Part shown: piece by piece, positions 17,516 through 26,374 of the stretch | How positions within the stretch are numbered: the first letter of the stretch is position 1 | How the letters are laid out: each line of letters begins with the position of its first letter | Origin: Bacteroidetes bacterium MedPE-SWsnd-G2 | GTDB lineage: Bacteria; Bacteroidota; Bacteroidia; Flavobacteriales; Flavobacteriaceae | Direction of reading: 5' to 3' | Assembly (NCBI GenBank): GCA_001874335.1 | Contig: MPDE01000002.1 | Coordinates: 248,001 to 312,000, forward strand | DNA: 64,000 nt | Notes under the pieces: generated by a model | Database searches by the model: none | The model's input: only the letters and a program-made list of their open reading frames with translations | What the model was told of the DNA's origin: nothing | Position numbers and translations under genes: made by a program

Positions 17516-19423
17516 TTATGCTTTTTTAAGTACTAATACGCCTAAAGGGGGAAGATTTAATACAATCGAAGCATCCCTATCGTGGCTTTCAATCTCTTGA
17601 GATTTCACTTTTAAATCTTCAGAAACACCAGAGCCATTAAACGCTCTTGAGTCAGAATTGAAAACAGCTTTATAAGTTCCTGGTTTTGAAACACCAATTC
17701 TATAATTTTCTCTCACCACTGGGGTCATGTTACAAACAACCAAAAGTTGATTTTTTATATCGTGCCCATGTCTTAAAAATACTAAAACAGAATTTTCGGC
17801 ATCTCCATAATCTACCCATTCAAACCCTTGACTTGAAAACTGTTTTTCATGTAATGCCGGTTCTTCTTTGTAAAGGGTATTTAAAGCAGTCATTGTGTTT
17901 TTTATTCCTTTATGAACATCATATTGCAATAAATCCCAATCCAGACTACCTTGAAAATCCCATTCAGATGATTGTCCAAATTCTCCTCCCATAAATACCA
18001 GATTAGAACCTGGGTGAGTAAACATATAACTATACAACAACCTCAAATTAGCAAACCTCTGCCATTCATCTCCAGGCATTCGTCCTAAAATAGATTGCTT
18101 ACCATAAACCACTTCGTCATGACTAAGCGGAAGCATGAAACGTTCTGAAAACGCATATGTCATACTTAAGGTGATATCGTTTTGATGGTGTTTTCTGTAA
18201 ACAGATTCCTTTTTAAAATATTCTAAAGTATCATGCATCCATCCCATCATCCATTTCATCCCAAAACCAAGTCCGTCATTCTCAACTGCTCGAGTTACGC
18301 CAGGAAAAGAAGTAGATTCTTCGGCTATAGTTTGAACATCAGGATAACTAGAATACACTTCTTGATTTAAATCTTTTAAAAATGAAATAACTTCAAGGTT
18401 TTCTCTCCCACCAAATTGATTTGGTTCCCATTCTCCATCTTCTCTAGAATAATCTAAATACAACATTGAGGCCACCGCATCTACCCTTAAACCATCGGCA
18501 TGAAATTGATCTAACCAAAAAATAGCATTACTTATTAAAAAAGCTCTAACTTCATTACGACCGTAATTAAAAATTAAACTTTTCCAATCTGGATGATATC
18601 CTCGCCTTCTATCAGGATGTTCATAAAGATGCGTACCATCAAAATTACCCAATCCGTGTGCGTCTTCAGGGAAATGCGAAGGTACCCAATCCAAAATTAC
18701 ACCTATATCATTTTGATGCAATTGATCTATTAAACATTTTAAATCATCCGGGTTCCCAAATCTACTTGTAGGTGCAAAATAACCTGTTAATTGATATCCC
18801 CAAGAAGGATCGTAAGGGTATTCCATTACAGGCATAAATTCTACATGTGTAAAATTTAATTCTTTAACATAGGCCACCAGTTCTATGGCTAACTCTTGAT
18901 AGGTTAAACTTCTATCTTCTTCTATTTTTCGTTTCCATGATCCTAAATGCACTTCATAGACAGAATACGGTTTATCCAAACCATTTTTATCTTTTCTATA
19001 CCCCATCCAATCGGTATCTTTCCACTTATAATCATCTTCCCAAACTACAGATGCTGTGTGAGGTGGATGCTCACATAAACGTGCAAACGGATCTGCCTTT
19101 TCGGTTTTGGCATCATGATGATTGGAGTGAATTTTGTACTTATAGGTATCCCCTACTTTTACTCCAGGAATGAAACCTTCCCAAATACCTGAGCCATCCC
19201 ATCTTACATTTAAAGGATGTTGCCCTTCTACCCAATAATTAAAATCAGAAATTACGGATACAGCTTTAGCAGATGGCGCCCAAACGGCAAAATAAACGCC
19301 TTTTACACCATCAACTTCTAAAACATGAGACCCTAATTTCTCATATAACCTATAATGTTTTCCTGCCTTAAATAAGTTTATATCAAACTCACTAAACAAG
19401 CTGTATACCTGAACTTTTTCCAT
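17516..19423 (-). CDS. glgB: 1,4-alpha-glucan branching enzyme (GH13)
   Basis: A 635-residue GlgB. It has an N-terminal CBM48 domain (about residues 15-110, GVYFAVWAPSAKAVSVISDFN), a GH13 barrel with nucleophile D315 (LRVDAVASM), acid/base E368 (IAEESTSFPG) and the third acidic residue in LSHDEVV, and a C-terminal all-beta domain. The 53-residue gap between nucleophile and acid/base is normal for GlgB. It introduces alpha-1,6 branches into the glucan made by GlgE. The start lies one base after the maltokinase stop, so the genes are clearly in one transcript. The protein is shorter than the enterobacterial enzyme because it lacks the extra N-terminal domain. Confidence 0.95.
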   Translation of the reverse strand: MEKVQVYSLFSEFDINLFKAGKHYRLYEKLGSHVLEVDGVKGVYFAVWAPSAKAVSVISDFNYWVEGQHPLNVRWDGSGIWEGFIPGVKVGDTYKYKIHSNHHDAKTEKADPFARLCEHPPHTASVVWEDDYKWKDTDWMGYRKDKNGLDKPYSVYEVHLGSWKRKIEEDRSLTYQELAIELVAYVKELNFTHVEFMPVMEYPYDPSWGYQLTGYFAPTSRFGNPDDLKCLIDQLHQNDIGVILDWVPSHFPEDAHGLGNFDGTHLYEHPDRRRGYHPDWKSLIFNYGRNEVRAFLISNAIFWLDQFHADGLRVDAVASMLYLDYSREDGEWEPNQFGGRENLEVISFLKDLNQEVYSSYPDVQTIAEESTSFPGVTRAVENDGLGFGMKWMMGWMHDTLEYFKKESVYRKHHQNDITLSMTYAFSERFMLPLSHDEVVYGKQSILGRMPGDEWQRFANLRLLYSYMFTHPGSNLVFMGGEFGQSSEWDFQGSLDWDLLQYDVHKGIKNTMTALNTLYKEEPALHEKQFSSQGFEWVDYGDAENSVLVFLRHGHDIKNQLLVVCNMTPVVRENYRIGVSKPGTYKAVFNSDSRAFNGSGVSEDLKVKSQEIESHDRDASIVLNLPPLGVLVLKKA

Positions 19424-19424
19424 A

Positions 19425-21080
19425 TTATAATTGTTCCTTCATTAATGAGTCTATTCCTTGTAGTGGTATTAATGCCCAATCTGGTCGCGCATTCATTTCA
19501 TATCCTAATTCATAAACTGCCTTTTCAAGCAATAAATATTTTAATAAAAATACACGTTCTTGGTCATATCCTATATTAATATTTGCCTTTTGAATATAAT
19601 TGGTGTATGTCATTAAAAATACACCACAAAAAAAGCGATATAGTTTTTCTCCAACACCAAATAATTCATCCTGAGTATAAGGATAGTTGTCTTTATTGGT
19701 AAGTATATTAGAATAAATAGCGTAATGAAAAGATCTAAATAATCCAGCAACATCTTTAAGAGGTGGTTGTTTAACTTTTCTATCTCTAATAGTACTTTCG
19801 GGCTCACCTTCAAAATCCAAAATAAAATAATCGTCTTTATGCACTAGAATTTGTCCTAAATGATAATCTCCGTGAACTCTTAAGCGTTCACCTTTTAGTT
19901 TAGTCCAATTGAAGCTCATAAACCGTCGTCTAATTTCTCCTTTATTTTCAAGAAATTTTTCTGCTAATTCTAAGGATAACCCTTCTAATTTATGAAGGTT
20001 ATTTTCCACCATGTTCAACCTATCTTGAAATTGGTAAATTAATTTATTTTTAAGCCATACATCATAATCTGCATTAAATCGTTGTGGTTCAAAAGCAGTT
20101 TCTTCAAACTCTGAACCCAAGGCGCTGTGCATTTCTGCCGTACGTCGTGCTAATTGTTGTAATTGAAGAAACACTCTCAATCCTGCGATATCTATAATTT
20201 CTGGAGGGACATCCTGAATCCCTAAACGTAGTAAAAAAGGCGTATCAGGGACTTTTTTTAAATCTATTTGCTTTAGCTCTAAATTTTGAAAAATTTTATC
20301 TAAATCATCAACCATTACACTCCATGCTTCGCCTTCATTTGGAACCATTTCTTGCATTAGTGCAATGGTTACCGTATTTCCTGTTTCTTCCAAAACATTT
20401 ATACTACCTTGATATCTTGGGACATTAGAGAAATTGGCTTTATCTGATAAAAACCTTGAAATTTCATAATCCGGATTTCTGTCTGAAAACAATCGTCTGA
20501 AGAATTTTATAACACAATGATCATTGATAATTATAGACGTATTACTTTGTTCTTTACCCATGAGCCTAGAACTCACATACTCGGTATCCTTAAACGAATT
20601 ACCTTTGTGATATTGTACGCCAATATTAGGTGAATTATCACTTTGAATTATACGTTCGAAAACTAATTTCCTAAAAGCTTCAATGTGCACCGCATCTACC
20701 AAATATCCTTTTACACCATTTAAAGTGATATTCATTAGTACATCTTCACGTGCAAATTCTTCATCAGTAACAAATGCTAAAGGAATAAAGTAATGTTGAA
20801 AAAAAGCTTCTTTAAAATTAATCTCTAATATTAACCCATAATAAAGTTCAGCATTCTGCTCAATTTTAAAATCATGAGATAACTCGATATACTTTAGCGT
20901 GCTTGATTTACCCGCATACCAACGTTGATCCTTAATATACTTTTCTAGTATATCCCTCAAAAACAATTTTAAAAATGCTTTATTTTCTAACAAAGATTCC
21001 CATGACGAATCAAACTCCATTTGAAAATCATTTTTTACTTGAATTGAACTATTTGAAGATTCTACTTCCTTTTCTTCCAT
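19425..21080 (-). CDS. mak: Maltokinase (ATP:maltose 1-phosphotransferase)
   Basis: A 551-residue aminoglycoside-phosphotransferase-fold kinase. The opening KYIKDQRWYAGKS is the maltokinase N-terminal cap motif. The catalytic loop HGDYHLGQIL contains D405, and the metal-binding DFEGEP contains D422. It makes alpha-maltose 1-phosphate, the substrate of GlgE. In many bacteria it is fused to or paired with trehalose synthase TreS, but no TreS domain is present in this protein or in the window. Its ATG overlaps the glgE stop codon by one base (TAATG), which points to tight translational coupling. The symbol follows the family name. Confidence 0.88.
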   Translation of the reverse strand: MEEKEVESSNSSIQVKNDFQMEFDSSWESLLENKAFLKLFLRDILEKYIKDQRWYAGKSSTLKYIELSHDFKIEQNAELYYGLILEINFKEAFFQHYFIPLAFVTDEEFAREDVLMNITLNGVKGYLVDAVHIEAFRKLVFERIIQSDNSPNIGVQYHKGNSFKDTEYVSSRLMGKEQSNTSIIINDHCVIKFFRRLFSDRNPDYEISRFLSDKANFSNVPRYQGSINVLEETGNTVTIALMQEMVPNEGEAWSVMVDDLDKIFQNLELKQIDLKKVPDTPFLLRLGIQDVPPEIIDIAGLRVFLQLQQLARRTAEMHSALGSEFEETAFEPQRFNADYDVWLKNKLIYQFQDRLNMVENNLHKLEGLSLELAEKFLENKGEIRRRFMSFNWTKLKGERLRVHGDYHLGQILVHKDDYFILDFEGEPESTIRDRKVKQPPLKDVAGLFRSFHYAIYSNILTNKDNYPYTQDELFGVGEKLYRFFCGVFLMTYTNYIQKANINIGYDQERVFLLKYLLLEKAVYELGYEMNARPDWALIPLQGIDSLMKEQL

Positions 21081-23020
21081 TACTTGTTAATTTTAAATAA
21101 ATGAAATGGCATACTCGGATCTAATTCTACAAAACACCACTCTTTATCCCATATATAATTACTTCCGCTTATTAAATCATTCATACCAATCGGGTGCCCT
21201 TCCGGCACCCCTAATTTATGCAATGGCATTTGCACCCAACCTTTTTGAGCATAATACGGATCTATGTTCACCACCATTAAAGTCTCATCCTCATGCAAAT
21301 CATCGTATTTGTAGTACGCCAATAACTTATCATTTTCAAGATTCAAAAACTTGATATTATTAGTTTGTTGAAGAGACCTATGAGATTTTCTAATGTCGTT
21401 GATCCTAGAAATCATAATGGTTAACTTATTCTCTATATCCCAATTCCAGTCCTTCAATTGAAATTTTTCTGAATCTAAATATTCTTCTTTTCCTTCTAAT
21501 GCTGCTCCATTTAAGTGTTCATAAATTGGACCGTAAAGCCCAGTATTAGAACTTAATGTTGCCGCTAAAAAATACCTAAACAAATAAGTGGCTTCGTTCC
21601 CACTTTGCAAGGCCCAAGGATTTATATCTGGAGTATTAGGCCAAAAATTTGGCCTGAAATAATACTTCTGATCTGTTGTTGTAAGCTCGTTCATATATTG
21701 AATGAGCTCATCTTTGCTATTTCTCCATGTAAAATAGCTATAGGATTGTGTATAGCCTTGTTTTGCCAGTTGATGCATTATTTTTGGTCGAGAAAATGCC
21801 TCTGCTAAAAATATCATATCAGGATGTTTAGCTTTAATCTGCTCAATCATCCAACCCCAAAAATAAAAGGGCTTGGTATGTGGATTATCAACCCTAAAAA
21901 TCTTAATATCACATTCTTCTATCCAGAACAATGCGGTATCTAACATTTCTTGCCATAGGTTTTTCCAATCGGCAGACTCATAATATATGGGTAGAATGTC
22001 TTGATATTTTTTTGGAGGATTCTCGGCATATTGTACTGTTCCATCGGGACGCCATTTAAACCATTCTGGATGATCCTTAACCCATGGGTGATCCGGCGCC
22101 GCTTGCAGTGCAAAGTCTATAGCTATTTCAATACCTAATTCTTTTGCTTTTTGCACTAGTGCTTTAAAGTCATCCAAACTTCCTAATTCTGGATGTATGG
22201 CCTTATGACCACCAAATTTTGATCCGATCCCCCAAGGTGAACCAACATCACCCTCAAAAGCATGAGTTGTATTATTTTTTCCTTTTCTATTTACTTCTCC
22301 AATCGGATGAACAGGTGGAAAATACAATACATCAAACCCCATTTTGGCTACCCTTGGCAGCAAGCGCTCGCAATCTTTAAATGTGCCATGAACTCCTGGT
22401 TCTGATGAAGCCGAACGTGGGAAAAACTCATACCAGGTGCTAAATCTTGCTTTTTCTCGGTCTACATATACCTTGAATAAAACAGAACTGTTTAATAAAA
22501 ATTTTTCCGGATATTTTGTAAAGATTGCTTTTAACTCGTCAGATTGGGCTGATCTCGTTGCAGCTGTATAACGCTCTTCATCTTTAAATTCATCTATCAG
22601 ATAATTGAGGTAATCTTGTTCTTCTGGCAATGCTTTATCCCTAACACGCATCACATATTCAACGCCCTCAAGGAGTTCTGACTTCACATGTTGATTATCA
22701 TCAATTTTTCTACCAATACCATATTGCCAATTTAGCGCATAATCAACCCAACCAACAATTTTATACTCATATCCGCCTTGTTTGTCAACCTTAAAACGAC
22801 CAATCCAATGGTCATTACCAGTGTGAAGTAAGCGTTGTTCTTGCCATTCTGATGCTTCAGAGCTTTTATACATTACAGAAGCAGCCAACACATCATGACC
22901 ATCTGAAAAAATTGAAGCACTAACAGGAATTATTTCTCCCACTACTGCTTTTATTTGATGAATTCCACCATCCAATTGTGGTTTAACATCTTCTATAATA
23001 ACCCGTTGTTGACTATACAT
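21080..23020 (-). CDS. glgE: Alpha-1,4-glucan:maltose-1-phosphate maltosyltransferase (GH13_3)
   Basis: A 646-residue GlgE. An N-terminal beta-sandwich and helical segment are followed by the GH13 barrel with nucleophile D378 in FRVDNPHTKP and acid/base E407 in LAEAFSRP, both diagnostic GlgE variants of the GH13 motifs. YFPPVHPIGEVNRKGKNN and the INPWALQSGN region also fit. It extends linear glucan by transferring maltosyl units from maltose 1-phosphate. First gene of the run with maltokinase, glgB and a GH31 glucosidase. A perfect palindrome and a TATCTTTA element lie within 40 bases upstream. Confidence 0.95.
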   Translation of the reverse strand: MYSQQRVIIEDVKPQLDGGIHQIKAVVGEIIPVSASIFSDGHDVLAASVMYKSSEASEWQEQRLLHTGNDHWIGRFKVDKQGGYEYKIVGWVDYALNWQYGIGRKIDDNQHVKSELLEGVEYVMRVRDKALPEEQDYLNYLIDEFKDEERYTAATRSAQSDELKAIFTKYPEKFLLNSSVLFKVYVDREKARFSTWYEFFPRSASSEPGVHGTFKDCERLLPRVAKMGFDVLYFPPVHPIGEVNRKGKNNTTHAFEGDVGSPWGIGSKFGGHKAIHPELGSLDDFKALVQKAKELGIEIAIDFALQAAPDHPWVKDHPEWFKWRPDGTVQYAENPPKKYQDILPIYYESADWKNLWQEMLDTALFWIEECDIKIFRVDNPHTKPFYFWGWMIEQIKAKHPDMIFLAEAFSRPKIMHQLAKQGYTQSYSYFTWRNSKDELIQYMNELTTTDQKYYFRPNFWPNTPDINPWALQSGNEATYLFRYFLAATLSSNTGLYGPIYEHLNGAALEGKEEYLDSEKFQLKDWNWDIENKLTIMISRINDIRKSHRSLQQTNNIKFLNLENDKLLAYYKYDDLHEDETLMVVNIDPYYAQKGWVQMPLHKLGVPEGHPIGMNDLISGSNYIWDKEWCFVELDPSMPFHLFKINK

Positions 23021-23031
23021 AAAACTCTACG

Positions 23032-23056
23032 CTTTAAGGTTTTAACCTTAAAGATA
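23032..23056 (-). promoter_or_regulatory. Palindromic operator overlapping a likely -7 element before glgE
   Basis: CTTTAAGGTT (23032-23041) and AACCTTAAAG (23044-23053) form a perfect 10-bp inverted repeat around TT. On the minus strand TATCTTTA (23056 to 23049) resembles the Bacteroidota -7 element and shares five bases with the repeat. The repeat lies 12-33 bases upstream of the glgE ATG. A clean TTG -33 element at the right distance was not found. A repressor site or a leader hairpin are both possible. Confidence 0.5.
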
Positions 23057-23123
23057 ACATTTACAACTTTAATTTCCATAAATAATTTTTAGGATGTCTA
23101 AAATGGATCCTCAAGCGTATAAA

Positions 23124-23966
23124 TCAGCCATCATAAGGTATGATCAACATTGGAAGTTTAGCATTAAAAGCAAATTTCTCAACATTATGAGTGTTAAATA
23201 AACGTTCTAAAAAACTATGTTTTCTGCTCATCATACATAACAAATCGGTATTAAATTCATCACAATAATTAAGGACAGAATTTAAAACATCATCACCTTT
23301 TAGGGTTACAAACTTGTGTTCAATATTTGAAAAATAAGCATCTAAATATGCTCTATTATTTCGTTGTTCTCCAGTTAAAGTTTCGTCTTCATTTACGTGT
23401 AACACCTTAACTGAGTAATTGTAATGTTCGCATAATTCTACTAAAATCCCTAAATCGTCTGGTTTATAATGGGATAAATAATTTGAGATAAAGACTACTT
23501 CTTGAATTCCAGTAAATTTATAGGCTTCAGGAATTACCAATACAGGGCAATTAGCGCGTTGCATCACTCGAACTGAGTTACTGCCAAAAATTATACTTTC
23601 AGCATTAGTTTTACCTTTTGTCCCCATGACAATTAAATCAATATGTTTTGTTTTAATCATCTGATTTATGGCATCAATAAAATTATCGTAATCAACGCAA
23701 CTATGATAACCATGTAATACATTGTCATATTGTAGTTTTAATTCAGAAACAATGCCTTCAACTCTAGTTTTTGAGGCATTAATCAAGGAATTATAAATAG
23801 TCGTGGAAGGTTGCATTGTCATTAAATCATCCGACACAAAGGAGGACGCTTTCTGCACATTTAAAATATAAAACTCACATTCTTCAAATTGAAATTGTTT
23901 AACCGCAAAGTGAATAGCATTAATTGAGTTTTCAGAAAAATCGGTGGGTAATAAAACTCTTTTCAT
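23124..23966 (-). CDS. Tandem universal stress protein (UspA x2)
   Basis: A 280-residue protein with two UspA domains. The first runs from VLLPTDFSENSINAI to the nucleotide-type motif VMGTKGKTNAESIIFGSNSVRVM. The second begins about residue 155 and is degenerate in its G-x2-G-x9-G loop, ending PMLIIPYDG. Such tandem proteins are common near metabolic and stress genes in Bacteroidota. It lies 103 bases upstream of glgE in the same direction. It could share regulation with glucan storage, but the intervening palindrome suggests a separate glgE promoter. Confidence 0.85.
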   Translation of the reverse strand: MKRVLLPTDFSENSINAIHFAVKQFQFEECEFYILNVQKASSFVSDDLMTMQPSTTIYNSLINASKTRVEGIVSELKLQYDNVLHGYHSCVDYDNFIDAINQMIKTKHIDLIVMGTKGKTNAESIIFGSNSVRVMQRANCPVLVIPEAYKFTGIQEVVFISNYLSHYKPDDLGILVELCEHYNYSVKVLHVNEDETLTGEQRNNRAYLDAYFSNIEHKFVTLKGDDVLNSVLNYCDEFNTDLLCMMSRKHSFLERLFNTHNVEKFAFNAKLPMLIIPYDG

Positions 23967-24118
23967 GACCTAATAATTTTGGTTTACCTCAAGTTAATAA
24001 TTAGTATTGAAAAAAATTATGACAATTATCAGCATTCCAGTATTTTATCAAACATCAAAACCAATAGATTGTAATTTTGGCATAATAAATGTATGTTTAC
24101 TGCAAAAGCCACTTAAAT

Positions 24119-24895
24119 ATGAAACAGCTATTTAGCGTTATCTTATTACTAGTAACCTGCTATACTTTTTCCCAAAACACAACCATAGCTTCTGGAGAGA
24201 AATTAAAATTTTCTGCAACCTATAATATGTCAGGACTATTAACCGAATTAGCTGAAGTCACTATGGAAACCAGCTCGGTAAAAACAAGTAAAACCACTTT
24301 ATTAAGATTAAAATGTACTGCTGCTACTTATAGTCAGTGGGATGGTTTTTTTAAAATCAGGGATTTATACGAAAGTTATGTTAGTCCAAAATACTTGACG
24401 CCTTACTTATATAAAAGAGATATAAATGAAGGCGGATATTATAAGTTTATGCAATATAAATTTAGCCATAAAAAAGGGAGCGTTTCCAGCCTCAAAAAGA
24501 AAAGAAATAGCAAAGGTGAAATCTACAAGAAAGAAAAAACCATACCCATCTCCAAGAATGTGAAGGATATAGTTACTACCATTTATCATCTGAGAAATTT
24601 AAGTTTGGATCAAGCAAAAGTTGGTGACAGCCAAACCTTTAAGGTCCTTTTTGATAATATTGAATATAGTTTAACCATTAGTATGATGGGCAAAGAAACT
24701 ATCTCAACCGCTATTGGAAGTAAGGAATGTTATAAATTAGGCTTAAGCATTAACAATAGTGATGTGCTAAAAGGATCGACCAATTTGCTTTGGTTAACCG
24801 CCGATAAGAATAAAATACCTGTCTATGCCAAGTTTAAAATTGCAGTAGGCAACGGCGAATTAAAAATAAAATCAGCAACAGGATTAAAATATTAA
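24119..24895 (+). CDS. Exported DUF3108 domain protein
   Basis: I place the start at 24119 (MKQLFSVILLLVTCYTFSQN), which gives a clean Sec signal peptide; an in-frame ATG at 24089 would put ten unlikely residues in front. The body (about 20-258) matches DUF3108, a beta-rich periplasmic domain, with GEKLKFSATYNMSGLL at its opening and repeated strands. A TAATTTTG -7-like element lies at 24072-24079 without a clear -33 partner. One base separates its stop from the next ATG. Function unknown. Confidence 0.8.
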   Translation: MKQLFSVILLLVTCYTFSQNTTIASGEKLKFSATYNMSGLLTELAEVTMETSSVKTSKTTLLRLKCTAATYSQWDGFFKIRDLYESYVSPKYLTPYLYKRDINEGGYYKFMQYKFSHKKGSVSSLKKKRNSKGEIYKKEKTIPISKNVKDIVTTIYHLRNLSLDQAKVGDSQTFKVLFDNIEYSLTISMMGKETISTAIGSKECYKLGLSINNSDVLKGSTNLLWLTADKNKIPVYAKFKIAVGNGELKIKSATGLKY

Positions 24896-24896
24896 A

Positions 24897-25229
24897 ATGA
24901 GAAAAACACTTATAATACTAGGCTTAATTTGCGCGACTCTTTGCGTAGTACTATCTGTATTACCATTATATAAACTTAGTTTTATACCTGCGGTATTAGC
25001 CTTAGGATTTGGAGCTGCGGCCATCTATTTTTCAAACAAACATCATAAATCAAAAAAAACAATTCACCTTGTCTTTTTACTGTCTATAATAGGTATGTCT
25101 GTGAGTATATTTAAAACTGTTACAGAAACATCTGAAATTGGAGATACCGAAGTTTTGAATAAAAAAGTTCAAGAATCTGAAGAAGATTCCAAAGAAATTT
25201 TAGAAGAATTAGATATTGAAATTGAATAA
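24897..25229 (+). CDS. Small membrane protein, unknown function
   Basis: A 110-residue protein with about three hydrophobic helices (residues 5-20, 26-45, 56-75) and an acidic C-terminal tail rich in Glu (QESEEDSKEILEELDIEIE). It sits one base after the DUF3108 gene and three bases before an M28 peptidase lipoprotein, so it is probably in that operon. No family recognised. Confidence 0.6.
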   Translation: MRKTLIILGLICATLCVVLSVLPLYKLSFIPAVLALGFGAAAIYFSNKHHKSKKTIHLVFLLSIIGMSVSIFKTVTETSEIGDTEVLNKKVQESEEDSKEILEELDIEIE

Positions 25230-25232
25230 CTT

Positions 25233-26273
25233 ATGAAAACTAAAGTATCACACATCTTTCTGTTAGGAGCAGCAGTGCTAACGTTTTTTAATTGCTCTTC
25301 AGAGCAAGACAAGAAAAAAGCACACTTCAAAGAGATAACTGCTTTTGAACAAAAGGAAAAACTCAAATCGTTTGCAGAATCAATTACTGTAAATGATTTA
25401 AAAACACACGTGTATACCTTAGCAGACGATAGTTTAATGGGACGTAAAACGGGTACCATAGAACATCTTAAAGCATGTCAATATATCTCTGATTATTACA
25501 CGGCAAATAATATTGAAACCTTCCCTGGATTGGACAATCATTTTCAAATTATTGAAGATAAATATATCCCAAACGTTACTACAAACACACAAAATGTAAT
25601 AGGCTATATTGAAGGCGAGGTACATCCTGACGAGGTTTTGGTAATTTCTGCACATTCAGACCATCTTGGAAGTAGCGATGCTATGATTTACAATGGTGCA
25701 GATGACAATGCCTCTGGTACGGCGGCAATTATGGAAATTGCTCAAGCCTTTAAAACAGCAGAGCAACAAGGTTTTAAACCCAAACGTAGTATTTTATTTT
25801 TACACCTTACTGCCGAAGAATTAGGACTTCATGGGTCAAGATATTTTACTCAGAATCCGATATTGCCGTTAAAAAATATGGTCGCCAACATTAATATTGA
25901 TATGGTTGGACGCGTAGACTCTACACATATCAATAATCCAAACTACATTTATGTTATAGGTGCAGATCGTTTAAGTAGTGAACTTCATGTTATCAATGAA
26001 GTAGCAAATGAAACCTTTACAAATTTAGAATTAGATTACACTTACAACGATGAAGATGACCCTAATAGATATTATTATAGGTCAGATCATTTTAATTTTG
26101 CCGTACGTAATATCCCTTCTGTCTTTTTCTTTAATGGCACGCATCCGGACTACCACCAACAAACAGATACAGCAGATAAAATCAACTACAAAGCACTTTC
26201 AGAAAGAAGTAAATTAATCTTCTATACCTCTTGGTATATTGCAAATTCTCAGAAAAGATTATCGGTAGATTAA
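25233..26273 (+). CDS. M28 family zinc peptidase, lipoprotein
   Basis: A 346-residue lipoprotein with lipobox-like LTFFNC (C21). The M28 two-zinc site is complete: H141-x-D143 (AHSDH), D157/D158 (GADDNASG), E195-E196 (TAEELG), D223 (NIDMVGR) and H286 (YRSDHFNF). An aminopeptidase acting in the periplasm or at the outer membrane is the likely role. It is closely similar over its catalytic half to the next gene, which suggests a tandem duplication. Cotranscribed with the two upstream genes by spacing. Confidence 0.9.
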   Translation: MKTKVSHIFLLGAAVLTFFNCSSEQDKKKAHFKEITAFEQKEKLKSFAESITVNDLKTHVYTLADDSLMGRKTGTIEHLKACQYISDYYTANNIETFPGLDNHFQIIEDKYIPNVTTNTQNVIGYIEGEVHPDEVLVISAHSDHLGSSDAMIYNGADDNASGTAAIMEIAQAFKTAEQQGFKPKRSILFLHLTAEELGLHGSRYFTQNPILPLKNMVANINIDMVGRVDSTHINNPNYIYVIGADRLSSELHVINEVANETFTNLELDYTYNDEDDPNRYYYRSDHFNFAVRNIPSVFFFNGTHPDYHQQTDTADKINYKALSERSKLIFYTSWYIANSQKRLSVD

Positions 26274-26374
26274 GCGATTTCTAAAATGTTAACGAAATGT
26301 TAAACACCTACTATAAAAAATAGGTGCTCATTTCATTTTGTAATATAGCGACTCATTATATAATAATACAGTCG

